Source: Lophius americanus (Eukaryota > Chordata > Actinopteri > Lophiiformes > Lophiidae). From it: a stretch of DNA of 64,000 nucleotides. Shown here piece after piece: positions 1-11,855 of this stretch; position 1 is the stretch's first letter, and each line of letters starts with the position of its first letter. Both the position numbers and the translations under genes were made by a program. Under the pieces are notes generated by a model. That model worked only from the letters and a program-made list of their open reading frames with translations. It was not told the DNA's origin and searched no databases. The stretch is from NCBI GenBank assembly GCA_037951165.1, contig JBBDHG010000187.1, positions 1,123,501 to 1,187,500 on the forward strand, written 5' to 3'.

Positions 1-365
1 AAAAATACTGTCTTAAAAATAGCACATAGATCCCACTTCATAAGAAATCATACAAAAAAAACCAAATACAGACAAAGAAAGAAATGCAATTCACCTCTAT
101 GTATGACATTATGCTTTATTTTATTTATTAGTTCAATCGGTTCAATCCTGGAATACCCAAAAGAAAACGAGAGGGGACCCGAATGCAGCGCCGCAGTAGT
201 AACACAACAGATTATATGAATATTTTGGTCGTACAGTCGCTTACACCATATAGTCTTTATGGAGTAGTCAAACCTCAACAGCCTCCCGCACAGCAGTGCG
301 ACTGGTCCCCTCACTTTCATTCTCTATAACAGTTATATTTGTGTCACAATCTTGAGAAAGCAGCT

Positions 366-479
366 GCTCATTTTGAGCATGCAGTCTGAAGATCTGTGCG
401 TGTAACGACTCACCTGCGCGTTGTGTCGTTGCACACACATCTGTTGCGCGTAGGTTCAAGCTTCATGCTCAAAATGAGC
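366..479. repeat. 16-bp perfect inverted repeat, 82-nt spacer
   Basis: The 16-base word at 366-381 (GCTCATTTTGAGCATG) is the exact reverse complement of 464-479. The spacer is about 82 bases and contains GC-rich words (CTGCGCG, TTGCGCG). Both arms are themselves nearly palindromic around TTTT/AAAA. I see no transposase frame and cannot name the family. It may be a fold-back element remnant or a paired protein-binding site. Confidence 0.6.
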
Positions 480-1394
480 CGCTCAGGGATCAGGATTGTT
501 ACACACATGTGACGTCATATTTCACCTTAACCCTTGTATTTTAGGCCATCTTTAGACTGGCCTAGACTCCTTGGTCCATGTTTAAAGACGGGTCGGGTTG
601 CTTGTCGACATTGCCGTAGACCCTTGATGCCATTGACCGGACCCCGCTCTGGTAACGCGGCGCGGTTGGGCGCACTGAGGACAGTCCACTCCACTCTGTC
701 CTGTACTAATTAACGAAACCATGATTACCTGCCAGTTATCCGACCATGGTCTGTTCGCCTCTTTCCAACAAGTAACTCCTCAGCCTCCAACTTTACAACA
801 TCACAACAAGCAACATTTTGCACCATATTAAGGTTTGCTTCTTATTTTTCCTTTTACTTTCTTAATTTATTTAGATGGCATTTAGTAATGTCAGATTACC
901 ATTTTCCATTCCAACGTAGTCTAATGTGGTTAGTTGGGGTTTTCAGGGGTCGTCAGGTACAACTTCATTTTTTTTAAATGGGTTCTTCCGTTGCTACAAC
1001 GATTTGCTACAATGTCATGGACCATGGAAAAAATTTATGACTATATGGGGGACCCCACATTATACTATGTTATTATATTTTGGATTCATATACACTCTGA
1101 AGTTACACTAAAAACTCTCAAACATAAAACTTTCACAGACGTGGCTCCCTGGTCTAATTTTTGTCACTTTGGGAATCCTTGGTGTGAAGATGTTGGGGAC
1201 GACTGAGTTAAATAATTAGTCAGCTACTTTTCTGGCACTGCCAAAATCCCAAAAGTATCAAATCTATACTAGACACATTATAATAAATGATGTAATAATG
1301 TAAAAGTTAAAAACTAGTGAGCCTTCTCTTCTTGGCTGACATACGTTTCCTGAGATATACTGCAGCAGTGTGTCGAGTAGCGAAAAAGCGGCGG

Positions 1395-1640
1395 TGGAAA
1401 CAGTGAAGCAGATCAGATAGTGTATTGTAGGGCCTGGAGGTGTGTTTGCTTCATTACCTAGCTAGCCATTGTGCTGATGCAGACCCGGGGTCCTGTAAAT
1501 TCCTACCCGCTTGTGACACCATAGATAATTACACTTCCATAAATAATGGAGTGCGCCTCGCCCACTTCCTATGGAGCTCTCCTAATGAGATTAATATACA
1601 GTTAGCAGCTGAAAACATTTGGTAAGTAAATGTGAAAGCC
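1395..1640. promoter_or_regulatory. candidate conserved non-coding element
   Basis: This block has balanced composition and no simple repeats. TAAT/ATTA words cluster near its right end (about 1580-1605), where homeodomain factors could bind. An open frame of 61 codons crosses it but shows no recognisable protein motif. The call is inference from texture only; no alignment was possible. Confidence 0.25.
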
Positions 1641-2379
1641 TTACTTAAAGGAATAATCCACTCTAAAAAAAACAAACAATGTTATATGCAGCTACTGGTT
1701 GTTTGTTATACTTTGGAGAAATTCTAGTTTAATCTGGTCTCCCTAATAATTACGGTACCTGTTAATGCCACAAAGAAGAAGTTGTTCACACCTGTCACTC
1801 TAATTAATATGTAATAAAACGTACATTGGGCAAGTATAACATTAGGGTTTTTGTTGAGGCAGCTAAAAATAGAAAATAACTTCAGTTTCTCATCATGGAC
1901 TTTTTTTTATGAAATTCGAGCCACCATTATTCTCCATTTAATTGAATAGTTGTGGATTTTTCTCTTCCTGAAGGATAATTGGTCAGTTGTTGACAGTGTT
2001 AACATCACGCTGTGATTCTGTTTAGTGTTGTAACGGTGATGTGAAAAGTGAGGGAGGTTTTCAACTTTCAGAAACATAAATGGGTATCTGCTGGTTTTGG
2101 TGTCACTTCCTCAGAACAAAGCACAAAGGATTTCTCCAAGCTCAGTGCTTTGTTCTCAAAATCAAACATAATACAGAGAAAATCCATCTCCAAACACAGA
2201 GATGTGAAACTGCAGCTGTGATGCAATAGAATAGGTTTTGAATGTGGAATATATTTTACTATTTTCAAGTGCTAATGACGGGTGGAGCTGATTCTATTGC
2301 TGTTTTTAATCTATGTATAAAAGCAGGACTAACAATATCTCATCAACCACAAATAGTTGCTAATGAATTGTTACATTGC

Positions 2380-2490
2380 TTTTATATTTTGTAATGCCTG
2401 TGAGTCATGTTTATTTGTCATTAATAATTAATGAGAGCCATGCCTTTGATGATGCATCAATTTCATTATCTAATTTTCAAGATATCTTTC
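2380..2490. promoter_or_regulatory. ATTA-dense candidate regulatory block
   Basis: Several TAAT/ATTA words occur within about 100 bases, including a TTAATAATTAAT run near 2420-2432 and a GATGATGCATCA palindrome-like word near 2448-2459. This suits homeodomain/POU-type binding, but AT-rich DNA can produce it by chance. Confidence 0.2.
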
Positions 2491-2802
2491 ATCTGGACTG
2501 CGTCTTTTATTTATGTCTGGTATTGAAAGCTTAAATGTGTGGGCAGATCTAATTTACTTCTCTGGACTGAAGAGTTTGTGATTAAAAGTAAGTAAATATT
2601 TCATGTGGTGTAATGGTTCCATCTGATGAACGTATGGTGCATGGCAAAAATACAGAAGGGAGTTGTGGATTTCTGTTGTGAAATCAAAATACCTTTCAGT
2701 AAATGTTTTATTAAAAGTTTAACTCTTTGTAGACATGAACATTGGAGAAGATCCTCCAACGAAAACTATCTGTGCTGTCTACGCCTTATCTAAGTTTCAT
2801 GG

Positions 2803-2881
2803 GTGTGTGCATGTGTGAGTGTGAATGCGTGTGTGTTTGTGTGAGTGTTTGTGTGTGTATGTGTGTGTGTGTTGGTGTGTG
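2803..2881 (+). repeat. imperfect (TG)n microsatellite
   Basis: An interrupted TG tract of about 80 bases. It is followed at 2924-2942 by a run of T. The reading frames across it translate to Val/Cys runs and are not genes. Confidence 0.9.
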
Positions 2882-4189
2882 GGAAAAATCATCAATAAGG
2901 CCTGTAAAATCTATGTATGAATATTTTTTTTTTTTTTTTTTTACCACCGTATGTTTGTTTGTCTGTTTGTTACTAATGGAGGGATATGTGTGACATTTTA
3001 CGCAGATTTAGGTTTAGGTAAATCCTTCAGGTGATTACATTTTGCTGATGTTAAGTCATGACCTCACAACATGACGTCATTTCAGCATTTTGTTTGCTAG
3101 ATTACTAAAAAAAAAGATATTTGCATGAAACCTTACCCAGATGTAGGTTTTGGCGTATCGTATAATCTTACAATACTATCTTATCAAAGTTTGGTGACGT
3201 TTAATGTGTTGCAACATTTAAAATAAAATAAATAATATAAATATGATATTATGGCAAAAGTGCTTTATCCCATCTGTTATTTTTCATCATATGAGGAAAC
3301 AAAAACAGGGGTTTGGGTTGGAGTGGAAGTAAAAGTCGCAATAGAATAGGGAGAGACAAATGGTTCGTTACAGATTATTTTAAGGTTAGAGCTGGAGATT
3401 AGAGGCTGACAGAACTCATAAACTAATGGACACATCTGCATGGAATCCCACTGTAAACCTTTAGATTAATTATTTTTATCCCTTCGTTTAAGTGTATGAG
3501 GGTTTTTCCTATGGATGTATAGCATTGTGTTAATTTAATTGTTGTTACAGTTTCTGTGCTGCTCTCTTGGTCAGGTCAACCCTTGGAAAAGAGACTTTTA
3601 ATCTCAAAGCATATTTTACTTATTAAAAAAAAAAAAAAGGATATATGAGAAATTTTACTAAATACAACAATTTCACTGATTCTGACCACAATGTTGTCTA
3701 CATTATCCGTTATCCTTTATCCAGTTATGCCTGGATAGAGGTTTGTGTTTTGTTTGTTTTCTAATTTCTAGTGAATTTTCTAGTGAATTATTGATTACTA
3801 TGTTCCTCACAGTAATAAGCCAAATCCTAAAGTACCTATGCAGTTAGTGAAAATACCTTATACTGAATTATGGGCAGACACACACATCCATGTACACACA
3901 GAGAACACCCTGTTAACATTCTCATAGTTTCTTATTTGTTATATTTACTCTGGCTTCCAATTCCTTCACAACTGTCAAAGCAATAAAATTACATCATCCT
4001 TGAACAGTGGCTAATAAATTTGATTTGTGTGGACACCAACACACAGTACACACACACACACACGCAAACTCAAACATAAACAAGCATATAAAATCAGCAA
4101 TGTTGTGCCCCTTTTCATATGAAAAACTGGATCACATCACTGGCTAATACCAATAACTATCCCTGGGAGGAAACATCCCCATGAATGAC

Positions 4190-4330
4190 TGATTCAGCAT
4201 GAATTAGAGCCGTTGTTCTTCAACTGGACTGAGCGTCTGAGCTACGAGGGCATCCAAGAAGACTAATACAGCTTAATTATAATTAGTTGAATTCATTGGA
4301 AGTATGCACTCCATAATAAACTAACCACTC
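4190..4330. promoter_or_regulatory. candidate conserved non-coding element
   Basis: A simple-repeat-free block with a dense AATTATAATTAG cluster near 4273-4285, a typical paired homeodomain site arrangement. Inference only. Confidence 0.25.
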
Positions 4331-5183
4331 TTGAATCATAAAAAAACAAAAAACATATAAACTTTCAAAATAATTCAACATTCAGTGCATTCCACCGCCA
4401 CCGTGATGGAAAATGATCATACTCCTCTAGTCAGGATCAAAAAAAGAATGTTTTAAAGCAGTAACTGAGGAGTGTAAAACATTATGGTGGAACGTACAGA
4501 ATATGAAATGACAATACGAAATTTAGTATTTCCTTTTTTTAATGATGATGAGGTGATGACCTTTAACTTCTGCTTCCTGTTTCCTGCTGTGCATACAGAT
4601 ATCTGCACATATGAACAAGGATCAGTCAGTTAAATACTGTGTACAGTTGAAAGGTCTGCACACTCCACATACTCAATAAGGACATCCCACCGTGGAACTG
4701 TTAGAATAATAAACGGAGTATGCCTTTAAACTCAAACCCAGCTGATCTTCAGTATCCCATCGCTGGCTCATGTAATGGCGAGGCAGAAAATAGTTCCACT
4801 GACTGAATACTCAACCGCTGCGTCTGGCTGTGGAGGGGAAATAAAGAGAGGCCCTAATTAAAATTTCAGAGGTACCAGCTGGGTGTCTGATCCCCCCCCT
4901 CCATCCCGCCTGTTGTCTTTGTGTCTGGATTGAGACACACTCACCTTGATTTCTTCATTATTAACCTTGACAGAAACAAATCTGCTTCCTAACTCACAGT
5001 GCCACAAAGCGTGGATAATGGGGTGAGTATACAAACATAAAGTACATGCGCACTCGGCACGCATGCACACAAATCACACACATACTACTATCAATGCACA
5101 AACACATCACCACTGGCACACACAAAAAATCCCACTCATATTCTGAACCAACATTAATGCACTACACCTTCTAGCACATACAC

Positions 5184-5186
<3 letters not shown>

Positions 5187-5221
<35 letters not shown>
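5187..5221 (+). repeat. (CA)n microsatellite
   Basis: A perfect alternating AC run of about 35 bases, preceded by interrupted CA words from about 5090. Confidence 0.95.
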
Positions 5222-5225
<4 letters not shown>

Positions 5226-5229
5226 GAAG

Positions 5230-5795
5230 GCCCAGACAAGGCCGCTCTCTAATGAACAGCTTAATGGGCAAAGAAAGCTACAACAAAGCTGCCTGGGAGG
5301 ACTGTTTGTAGTGAAGTGATCAAATACACTCCGCAATGATATCCTTAGTTATAATGATAAGCACGGATGAATATGAAATCAGGTTCATTTTCATCAAATA
5401 GAAGCCTAATATTACCACTGGTGCAGCATCCAGTGATGGGCAGATCAACAGAGAATCTCGTTCATCCTTTAATGAAGTTGATAAAAGACTTTAGTGCCAC
5501 TTATCGTTTTGGTTTGCTGTTGGGCCTGATTGCTATTTTGCTGCCAATAAGATCCATAAGATCATTCATTGCGAGGAAACAGTGTTGATTGAGGGTTCGA
5601 CTACGGCACCGGAGCAGAAAGCTGTACCACGTGTGTTTATATGTTTTTACATGTATTTCTGAGCAAATATGTGTGTGATGTGCTTCCAAATCATCTTCAT
5701 TAGGTCCGACGGATTGAGAGCCTCCAGTTCTTTGTAACCGCCTAATGAAGGCTTCAAGCCCGGGAAAGCAGATTCTAATAAATAGTCTAGCTTGG
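5230..5795. promoter_or_regulatory. candidate conserved non-coding region between two CA tracts
   Basis: About 560 bases between two CA microsatellites (5187-5221 and 5818-5851) have balanced composition, many TAAT words and no repeats. Overlapping frames of 73, 116 and 68 codons exist on both strands, but none shows a protein family motif, and open frames on both strands argue against coding. It is one of the better enhancer-like islands here by texture. Alignment to another fish would decide. Confidence 0.3.
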
Positions 5796-5817
5796 ACTGA
5801 AAAATATTTTCTATCAA

Positions 5818-5851
<34 letters not shown>
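5818..5851 (+). repeat. (CA)n microsatellite
   Basis: An alternating CA run of about 34 bases with one TATA interruption. Confidence 0.9.
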
Positions 5852-5852
<1 letters not shown>

Positions 5853-6724
5853 ATAGTATATATAGAAACTGTATGTTGTCCGGGATTCCCCAGTCAAAAT
5901 AGCCTGTATAACTTAAGGTTTGCTAATACATATGAATGGTGAATTTGGTAAGAAAGAAGACCTACCAACATGAGGATGTTTTATACACATCTTCACCTCA
6001 GCAGCTTCAAACTGGGCGCTCAAATGAATGCCACCTATTCAGCGTTTAACCGAATGTGAGTTATGGTCACAATCTCTCCTGCCCTTGAAGGATCAAAATA
6101 TTTTGTCACACACATTATAACGACACTCTGAAGATGACCTTTGACCCTTTGGATATTAAATGTCATCAATCTTTTTAGCCATTTCTGTGGGTTTGAAATC
6201 ATGTGATAATTATATCATTACCTATTGAGTTAAGGCTAAAAATCGTTTTGAGCTCTTCTTTTTTGTCCACCTTGTTGGAAGATTCCAAAAGTTAGCAACT
6301 CTTCATTTCACCTCTTCTTTCAACCTGCCACTTATTCCTTAAGCAGCAGTGTGCCACTACACATGAAAAATAATAAAAGGTGATCTCTAATATTCAAGCA
6401 ATGGCTGTTTCACTGCATAAGATAAATATTGACACGTATATGGATGTACCCTTTTCTCCTTTGCGTGCACAAAAACACAGCTGTGAACAATATGCTCATC
6501 TGCGACTGTTGACGCCTTCATGGTAGTTATATCATCCAGATCTAAACTGAGAAACTAGATAATCATCTTTTATTTTAATGTGTACCCATGAGGATAACAG
6601 TAATTTTCTCTGAGCTGCAGTTTAGACACACTGTTTCCCACTAATGTTCCACTTTCAAACGTTTGGCTCAACCATCTAGACAGAACAAGACATTGTGTTT
6701 GTGTTCACAAATTGCTCTGATATA

Positions 6725-7060
6725 TAGGTGCACCGATCGATTGGCGCTGGGAGGCCTAGTTTGATGTGATCGGCAACGCCCTAAACACACACACCGAGCA
6801 GGACCTACCATGGCGACAAAAACTTTGCAAGCATAACACCAGAAAACACAAAGATCACAATTTTTAACATGAGTAAGTACAAAATAAGCTGTCGAGGAAC
6901 AACCCGGGAAACGTTCAGCACAACAAACTTAATCAGACACTTCCAATTTTACCACACCAAGGAACATAGCAAGTTTCTAGAAGCTAATGTTAGCAAAGCG
7001 GCTAAAGCTAACATAGTGCAGAGCCAAGCAAGAGCCCCCTGTACGTACGTACGTATGTAA
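6725..7060 (+). mobile_element. hAT-type DNA transposon remnant with degenerate BED zinc finger
   Basis: The left edge carries the word TAGGTGCACCGATCGATTGG, which resembles the ends of vertebrate hAT elements. At 6869 a 63-codon frame begins and resembles the BED zinc-finger of ZBED/hAT transposases. It has the conserved 'SCRGTT...TFSTTNLIRH' core followed by an H-x4-H style pair (FYHTKEH). The usual first Cys pair is broken, since the expected C-x2-C reads Y-K-I-S. The frame then runs into a CGTA repeat and stops at 7060, so the catalytic hAT domain is absent. A weak partner of the left end (GCCAATCGG near 7275) might mark the right end at about 7300; that boundary is a guess. Confidence 0.7.
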
Positions 7061-7417
7061 AGATTAAGCAAATTCGACTCTTATGACACACGACTTCTGC
7101 CTGGTACACATTGACTGACAGTAGGCCGAGTCTTAATTCTCATCATCCAGCAAGTGAAGCAAGTGTGGATGTGAAGGTGTGTCTTAATGTAGAATTGTCT
7201 CTCTCAAAACCAAGCCCCTAGTCAAGCTGAAGAACTGGAGAATTCAAGTAACATCATGAAGAAAAAACCCATTAGCCAATCGGCGTGATATAGTGCCGAG
7301 GAGGGAGACAGATCAAAAGAGTGAGAGGGTAAAGTGGCTCTGAGATAACTGTTCATTTGCAATGGCTATGTTTTTATTTCTTTGGAGGGTGACTGTAGTG
7401 TTTGTGTGTTTGTGTTT

Positions 7418-7532
<115 letters not shown>

Positions 7533-8065
7533 AGTGTGACAGAGAGCGAGGTAGTTGTTGTGAGTTGTCTGACCTTTAACAGTGTTCCAAAGTTAGGTGA
7601 AGTTGTCTTTCTTCGTTTCTTAAACAAGAGCGACATTTAATAGTCCCCAAAGGTCAAGGAGGGTAACAAACACCAAATAAAGGCTGCCAGAGGGCTAAAA
7701 AAGAAAAGCCTTCTCAATATGTGGTTGAGTGTATGAGTATTTGTGTATATGTATGACTTTTTGACACCGTAGGAGAGCCAATTAAATCAAATCGGAAACT
7801 CCTCTTCACTCCATCTTTTCACACCTTTTCTCTGTGTTTTTCACTTTTCTCTCGGGCGCAGACACTTTTTGACCTCCCGTCCTCCCCGTGTTCCATGGCA
7901 ATTAGGGGAAACAATGAAGAGGTTGGGAGACTTCGAGGTTGAGGAGGCATCTAAAGGAAGAGGGATCTCCCCATTCTCCAACAGACAGACGCTGTTGCCT
8001 CTGTCGGCTGTAACAGATCCATCTCTCTGGAGTTTAAATGATTCAAACATTTGCCCTTCGCTATT

Positions 8066-8104
8066 CCTGTGGTGAGAAAATAAGTTCCTTTTTCTCACCA
8101 CAGG
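8066..8104. repeat. perfect 15-bp-arm hairpin
   Basis: Bases 8066-8080 are the exact reverse complement of 8090-8104, with a 9-base loop (TAAGTTCCT). The stem is too short for a typical pre-miRNA. It could be a snap-back DNA structure or a paired binding site. Confidence 0.7.
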
Positions 8105-8157
8105 GTCTCTAGCTGCTACCACTCCCTCCTCCTCTCCTCTCAGGGTCACACATGTCT

Positions 8158-8243
8158 GTGGAACAGGATGGAGGGATGGAGCGATGGATGGATTTAGCGA
8201 TGGGTGGATGGCTGGATAGTTGGATGGATTGATTGATTTGACG
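8158..8243 (+). repeat. degenerate GATG-type tetranucleotide repeat
   Basis: Repeated GGATG/GATT words with substitutions form a decayed tetranucleotide array. GATG arrays also occur at the 3' ends of Rex3-type LINEs, but no LINE coding sequence is visible directly upstream, so I treat it as a plain microsatellite. Confidence 0.75.
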
Positions 8244-8630
8244 GGGAGCTTCTAACTTATCATCACTCGGAGAAAACTCATTCAGCTCACCCAATGGTGA
8301 CACTGCTAAAGTTGCATTAAGAAAACCTGTGTCTGTGCGCACACACATACACTAGAACCTGGCAATATTATTTGGCCGAAGGACTTAAACAAATATTGCA
8401 AGATACCATCAAATAAAGTCAAATCACAGCTCAATAAACTTGAAATAATAATAAACCAAAGGCTGTACCCGAGATAAATGTATTTGGTTAGACTTGGCAG
8501 TCCTTATCATTTCTTGGCAGACCCTACGGTGGGATAAAAATAATGGGGCAAATGTGCTTTATTCAGTTGACAGAGCTCCAGGCAGGTAAGTAGTTCATTA
8601 CCCAAAACTAAGCAGCAGAAGCGAACAGAG

Positions 8631-8650
8631 GTGGGGGTGGGGGTGGGGGT

Positions 8651-8682
<32 letters not shown>
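8631..8682 (+). repeat. (GGGGGT)n leading into a 32-base poly-G run
   Basis: Three GGGGGT-like units lead into an uninterrupted run of 32 G (8651-8682). The opposite strand reads as poly-proline frames, which are artefacts. Such a tract readily forms G-quadruplexes and is a common sequencing and assembly trouble spot, so its length may not be exact. Confidence 0.95.
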
Positions 8683-8683
<1 letters not shown>

Positions 8684-9717
8684 GAGGTGCAGCAGGCAAA
8701 CAGCATGACAATAAAACTCCATGCCCTAATGACTGACGGACCAATGGCATACAGGCTTGCAATAAATGCCTTAATTACCCAGACCAAGGCCAAGCAAAGC
8801 AGAACTGAGCCCAGCTGAGTTGGGCTGAGATGAGCCAAGTTGTCTCCCACTAAGCTGAGCTCGGTCTCAGTGCAGGGCTGGTGGAAGATGCTCAGTGTCT
8901 GCAGAGTGTGCTTCTGCAACCCCCAGGCCTCATTAGAGATGCAAAGAGGTTCTGACTCCCATCACCTGTGAGCTTTATATATCTGGCATAATCTCTTAGT
9001 AGATATTTCTTACATCCAATAATGAGCAAGTTATTACTCTATCCAACAGAGAGAGAGAGAGAGTGAGCACAGAGGGGAGTGGGTAGGAATCGGAGAAAGA
9101 GGGAGGTGGAAATAAAATTTGAGGAGAGATGGGAAACAGAAAGATCCATGGATATTTTTGAGCCAGTGAGGATAATGAGGGCATCTAAAGTTTGGTTGCC
9201 ATCAACACCAGTGTCTGCATGAGGTGACCAACACAAGCACAAGTCAAGGTAACATTCCATCGGCTCTATTTTTGGCATGTACCAATCCGTACAGAATCCA
9301 TTTTAGGTTTGGGCTCTTTTGAATATGGATTATCATCCTCCAGAACATTCCTTCAAAACTGGTGTCAGATGTGAAACCCAAGACATGGTCACATGCAGTG
9401 AAGAGCAGATTCCAGATCAATGTCACCTCCTACGGTACCTGCTGAAAAAAGTCAGTTCTTTAACATACTTATGGACAAATACACACAGAGTACTGTTTTA
9501 AAGAAATATGCGAAGGAGGTTTAAAGACCAAGGGGGGAACCAGAATATTTTTTGATATCTTATACTTTATACTTTATATTTTGCACAAGAGCCTAGTGGA
9601 AGGTAAAAGGGAAATTTGGAGGTCATACCACTTCTATGCAGTATTTCAAAGTGTGTCCATTAAAATGGTACGATCATTCGTGGTACAACGGAAGTTAAAA
9701 TTTCCTGCAACTTGACA

Positions 9718-10262
9718 TTATGTGCACTTTTTAGTGCTTAAACTCATATGATCATATCTATAAACAACATGCACTGCGGCTCCCTGTATGTCTGGCCAAG
9801 ACGACCATCCAGCCTTCCAATGTAGGGTGCCATTGTGGATGAGAAATGTTTTTTTGTTTCGATACAAAAATCCAATTCGACCTTCAGTTTGATTGGTAGC
9901 TGCCAGTCTTAAAGGTAAATCTGGTATCCAGTTAGAACCTCCAGTATTAAGAACATTCAACAGTTTTGATTTCAGCACCCTGAATGGATCAGTAATGGGA
10001 AATAGAATGTATAGACTTTGGTCATCTGTCAAACACAATACACTTGTATTTTTTAATGGTTGAGCAAAGAGATCAGAAATGTGTCAAAAGCAGAATGCAC
10101 AATTGCAATGCCCATATAAAGAGAGGTGGTTTATGAAAGTGTGTCATCTGCAAAAAAAAGAAAAAAAACTTTACAATTTGTTTGAGTGGAAGTTTATGTG
10201 TTTTATTTGTTAAGTGAATAAAATGGGACCAAGAATGGACGACTGTGGTGCACCAGTGTAAG
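9718..10262 (-). mobile_element. LINE reverse-transcriptase fragment (L2/CR1/Rex1-type), decayed
   Basis: Read on the minus strand, the segment carries successive reverse-transcriptase landmarks. The first is a 'GAPQSSILGPILF' block at about 10213-10257, matching the G-x-PQGS-x-LGP-x-LF motif. The second is 'FADDT' at 10140-10154, the catalytic Y/F-x-DD box. Downstream, a 106-codon frame (9718-10038) contains 'RIGFLYRNK' and 'GTLHWKAGWSSW', which resemble the C-terminal region of fish jockey/L2/CR1-clade polymerases. In-frame stops and frame changes lie between the blocks, so it is non-functional. The upstream RT motifs and endonuclease domain are missing. The exact clade is uncertain. Confidence 0.8.
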
Positions 10263-11821
10263 TCAAAATCAAAATAACATGCTTCGCCAAAGAAAATGCT
10301 AAAGATTACAACAAGTTAAGAAAAAAAAAACTGTCCAGAGCACAGTTAAATCATTCCATGAAAGGATTTACCTCAGCTCTCTCACTGAATTTGTAAATCT
10401 ATATTATGTTGGCACTCACATTACTATTCTATTAGAATGCTTTCGATTGCTTATGATTGAGCTCTAGGCTGTCGTAAAATCAAACTATATGCCCGCCCTC
10501 CAGTACCGCCTATTTGAGCCACAGAGGGAGTTTAAGGAACAAAAATCTGAGCAGAGAAGGGTAAACGGTGCTGTGTAATAAAAACAAATGAATACATAAA
10601 TAAACAGAGTATCATATCTCTGCCCAACATGGCAGAGATATGATCACCTGAAGCATGGGAAGTCAAGACAATTCATCCCCTTACTCTCTGTCTCCTCTCT
10701 CTGCTGCCTGCATTGATTGATGGGAGGGAGGAAGATCAAAGGCTGCTGAACAGTAGTAATCAGGAAGATGGAGAGATAGGGAGTGAGAGGTGAGGACGGA
10801 GGCGAAGGAGGGGTCGGGGTTGGAGGGGTAAAGGGGGAACAGATAGAGAAGTGGAATGCTGTCTGTCAGTCAGCTTCACAGAATGACCCTCTAACTACAG
10901 GGCTAAGTCAGACATTAAGGCCTCAAGAGTCAAAGAGGATTCACTCATTCTCCCTCTCTCACTCAGTGTTCAGCTCACTCCACCCCTCCTCCATCTCCCT
11001 CTCTCTCTCTGTCTGTCCTTCTGTCTCTCTCTCGCCCTTTCTCTCCTTTATCTTTTCTCCTCTACGTCCCATCCTGAAGAGGAGGAGCAGGGCCAAGCTC
11101 CATTAATCTCCTATCTAATAACACTGGTAATGTTACACATTATTGGAAAGAGATGGGCAAAATGAACCAATAAGTTATCTGATATGGGTCTCCCTTCTCC
11201 TCATACACTCCAATCCCAAGGACGTTTAGGAAAGAGAAGATACGCATAAGCAGTGACTGGGGAAGACGGAGAGAGAGGGGGCAAATAAAGGATAGAGCAG
11301 GAGAATTAGTAATGGAAAAAGGTGGGCAATGTGAAATATTTCCTGCTATCGACCTCTTGGCCAGGGACATGCATAGATTTCTGTATGCGGAAGATAAGTG
11401 TCTTTGATAAAGTAGGTTAGCATTGATTAATCCATGAAATCTTGGGGCTGTGGAATTGAAGTTAATGAGTAAGGTTTTCTATTTTCTCTACAATCTCTTA
11501 CGGCATAGGTTTTCAGCACAGCCTAGGGACGCCTCGGCCGTGGCCTCCCGACACCTCTCATTTTAGATGTCTGTTATTTTGGGGCAAATACGTCCAATCA
11601 ATGAAGCTGACATTTGTTACTGTGAAGGATTCACAATGCAATCACAGGGTGAGGGTTGTAAGGGCCGGCTAGGTGCACAGAGAGGGGGTGGAAAGGTCAT
11701 GGCTAATCTACAGGGAACAAGAGTTATTTATCCGTACGCACCATACACGCCAGAAGAAGAAGAAGAGAGAGAGAAACAATCCATATATACTTCCCCTGAG
11801 GGGAAACCGCAGACACCTACA

Positions 11822-11855
11822 AGCACACACACATGCACAGACACACACACACACA
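11822..11855 (+). repeat. interrupted (CA)n microsatellite
   Basis: A short CA tract with TG and GA interruptions. Confidence 0.8.

Larger units (their letters stand above)
1..6720. other. gene-free stretch: unique sequence and CA tracts
   Basis: Outside the blocks listed I see nothing beyond AT-rich unique DNA, short CA runs (4050-4063, 5090-5120), a 14-base poly-A at 3625 and the 366-479 inverted repeat. No exon-like open frame with a recognisable motif was found on either strand. Confidence 0.6.

Noticed and set aside
8158..8243. LINE 3' tail based on GATG repeats
   Set aside because: No polymerase C-terminal words precede it, unlike the copy at 28560-28912.
8507..8919. Poly-proline frames on the minus strand
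   Set aside because: Produced by the GGGGGT and poly-G tract.
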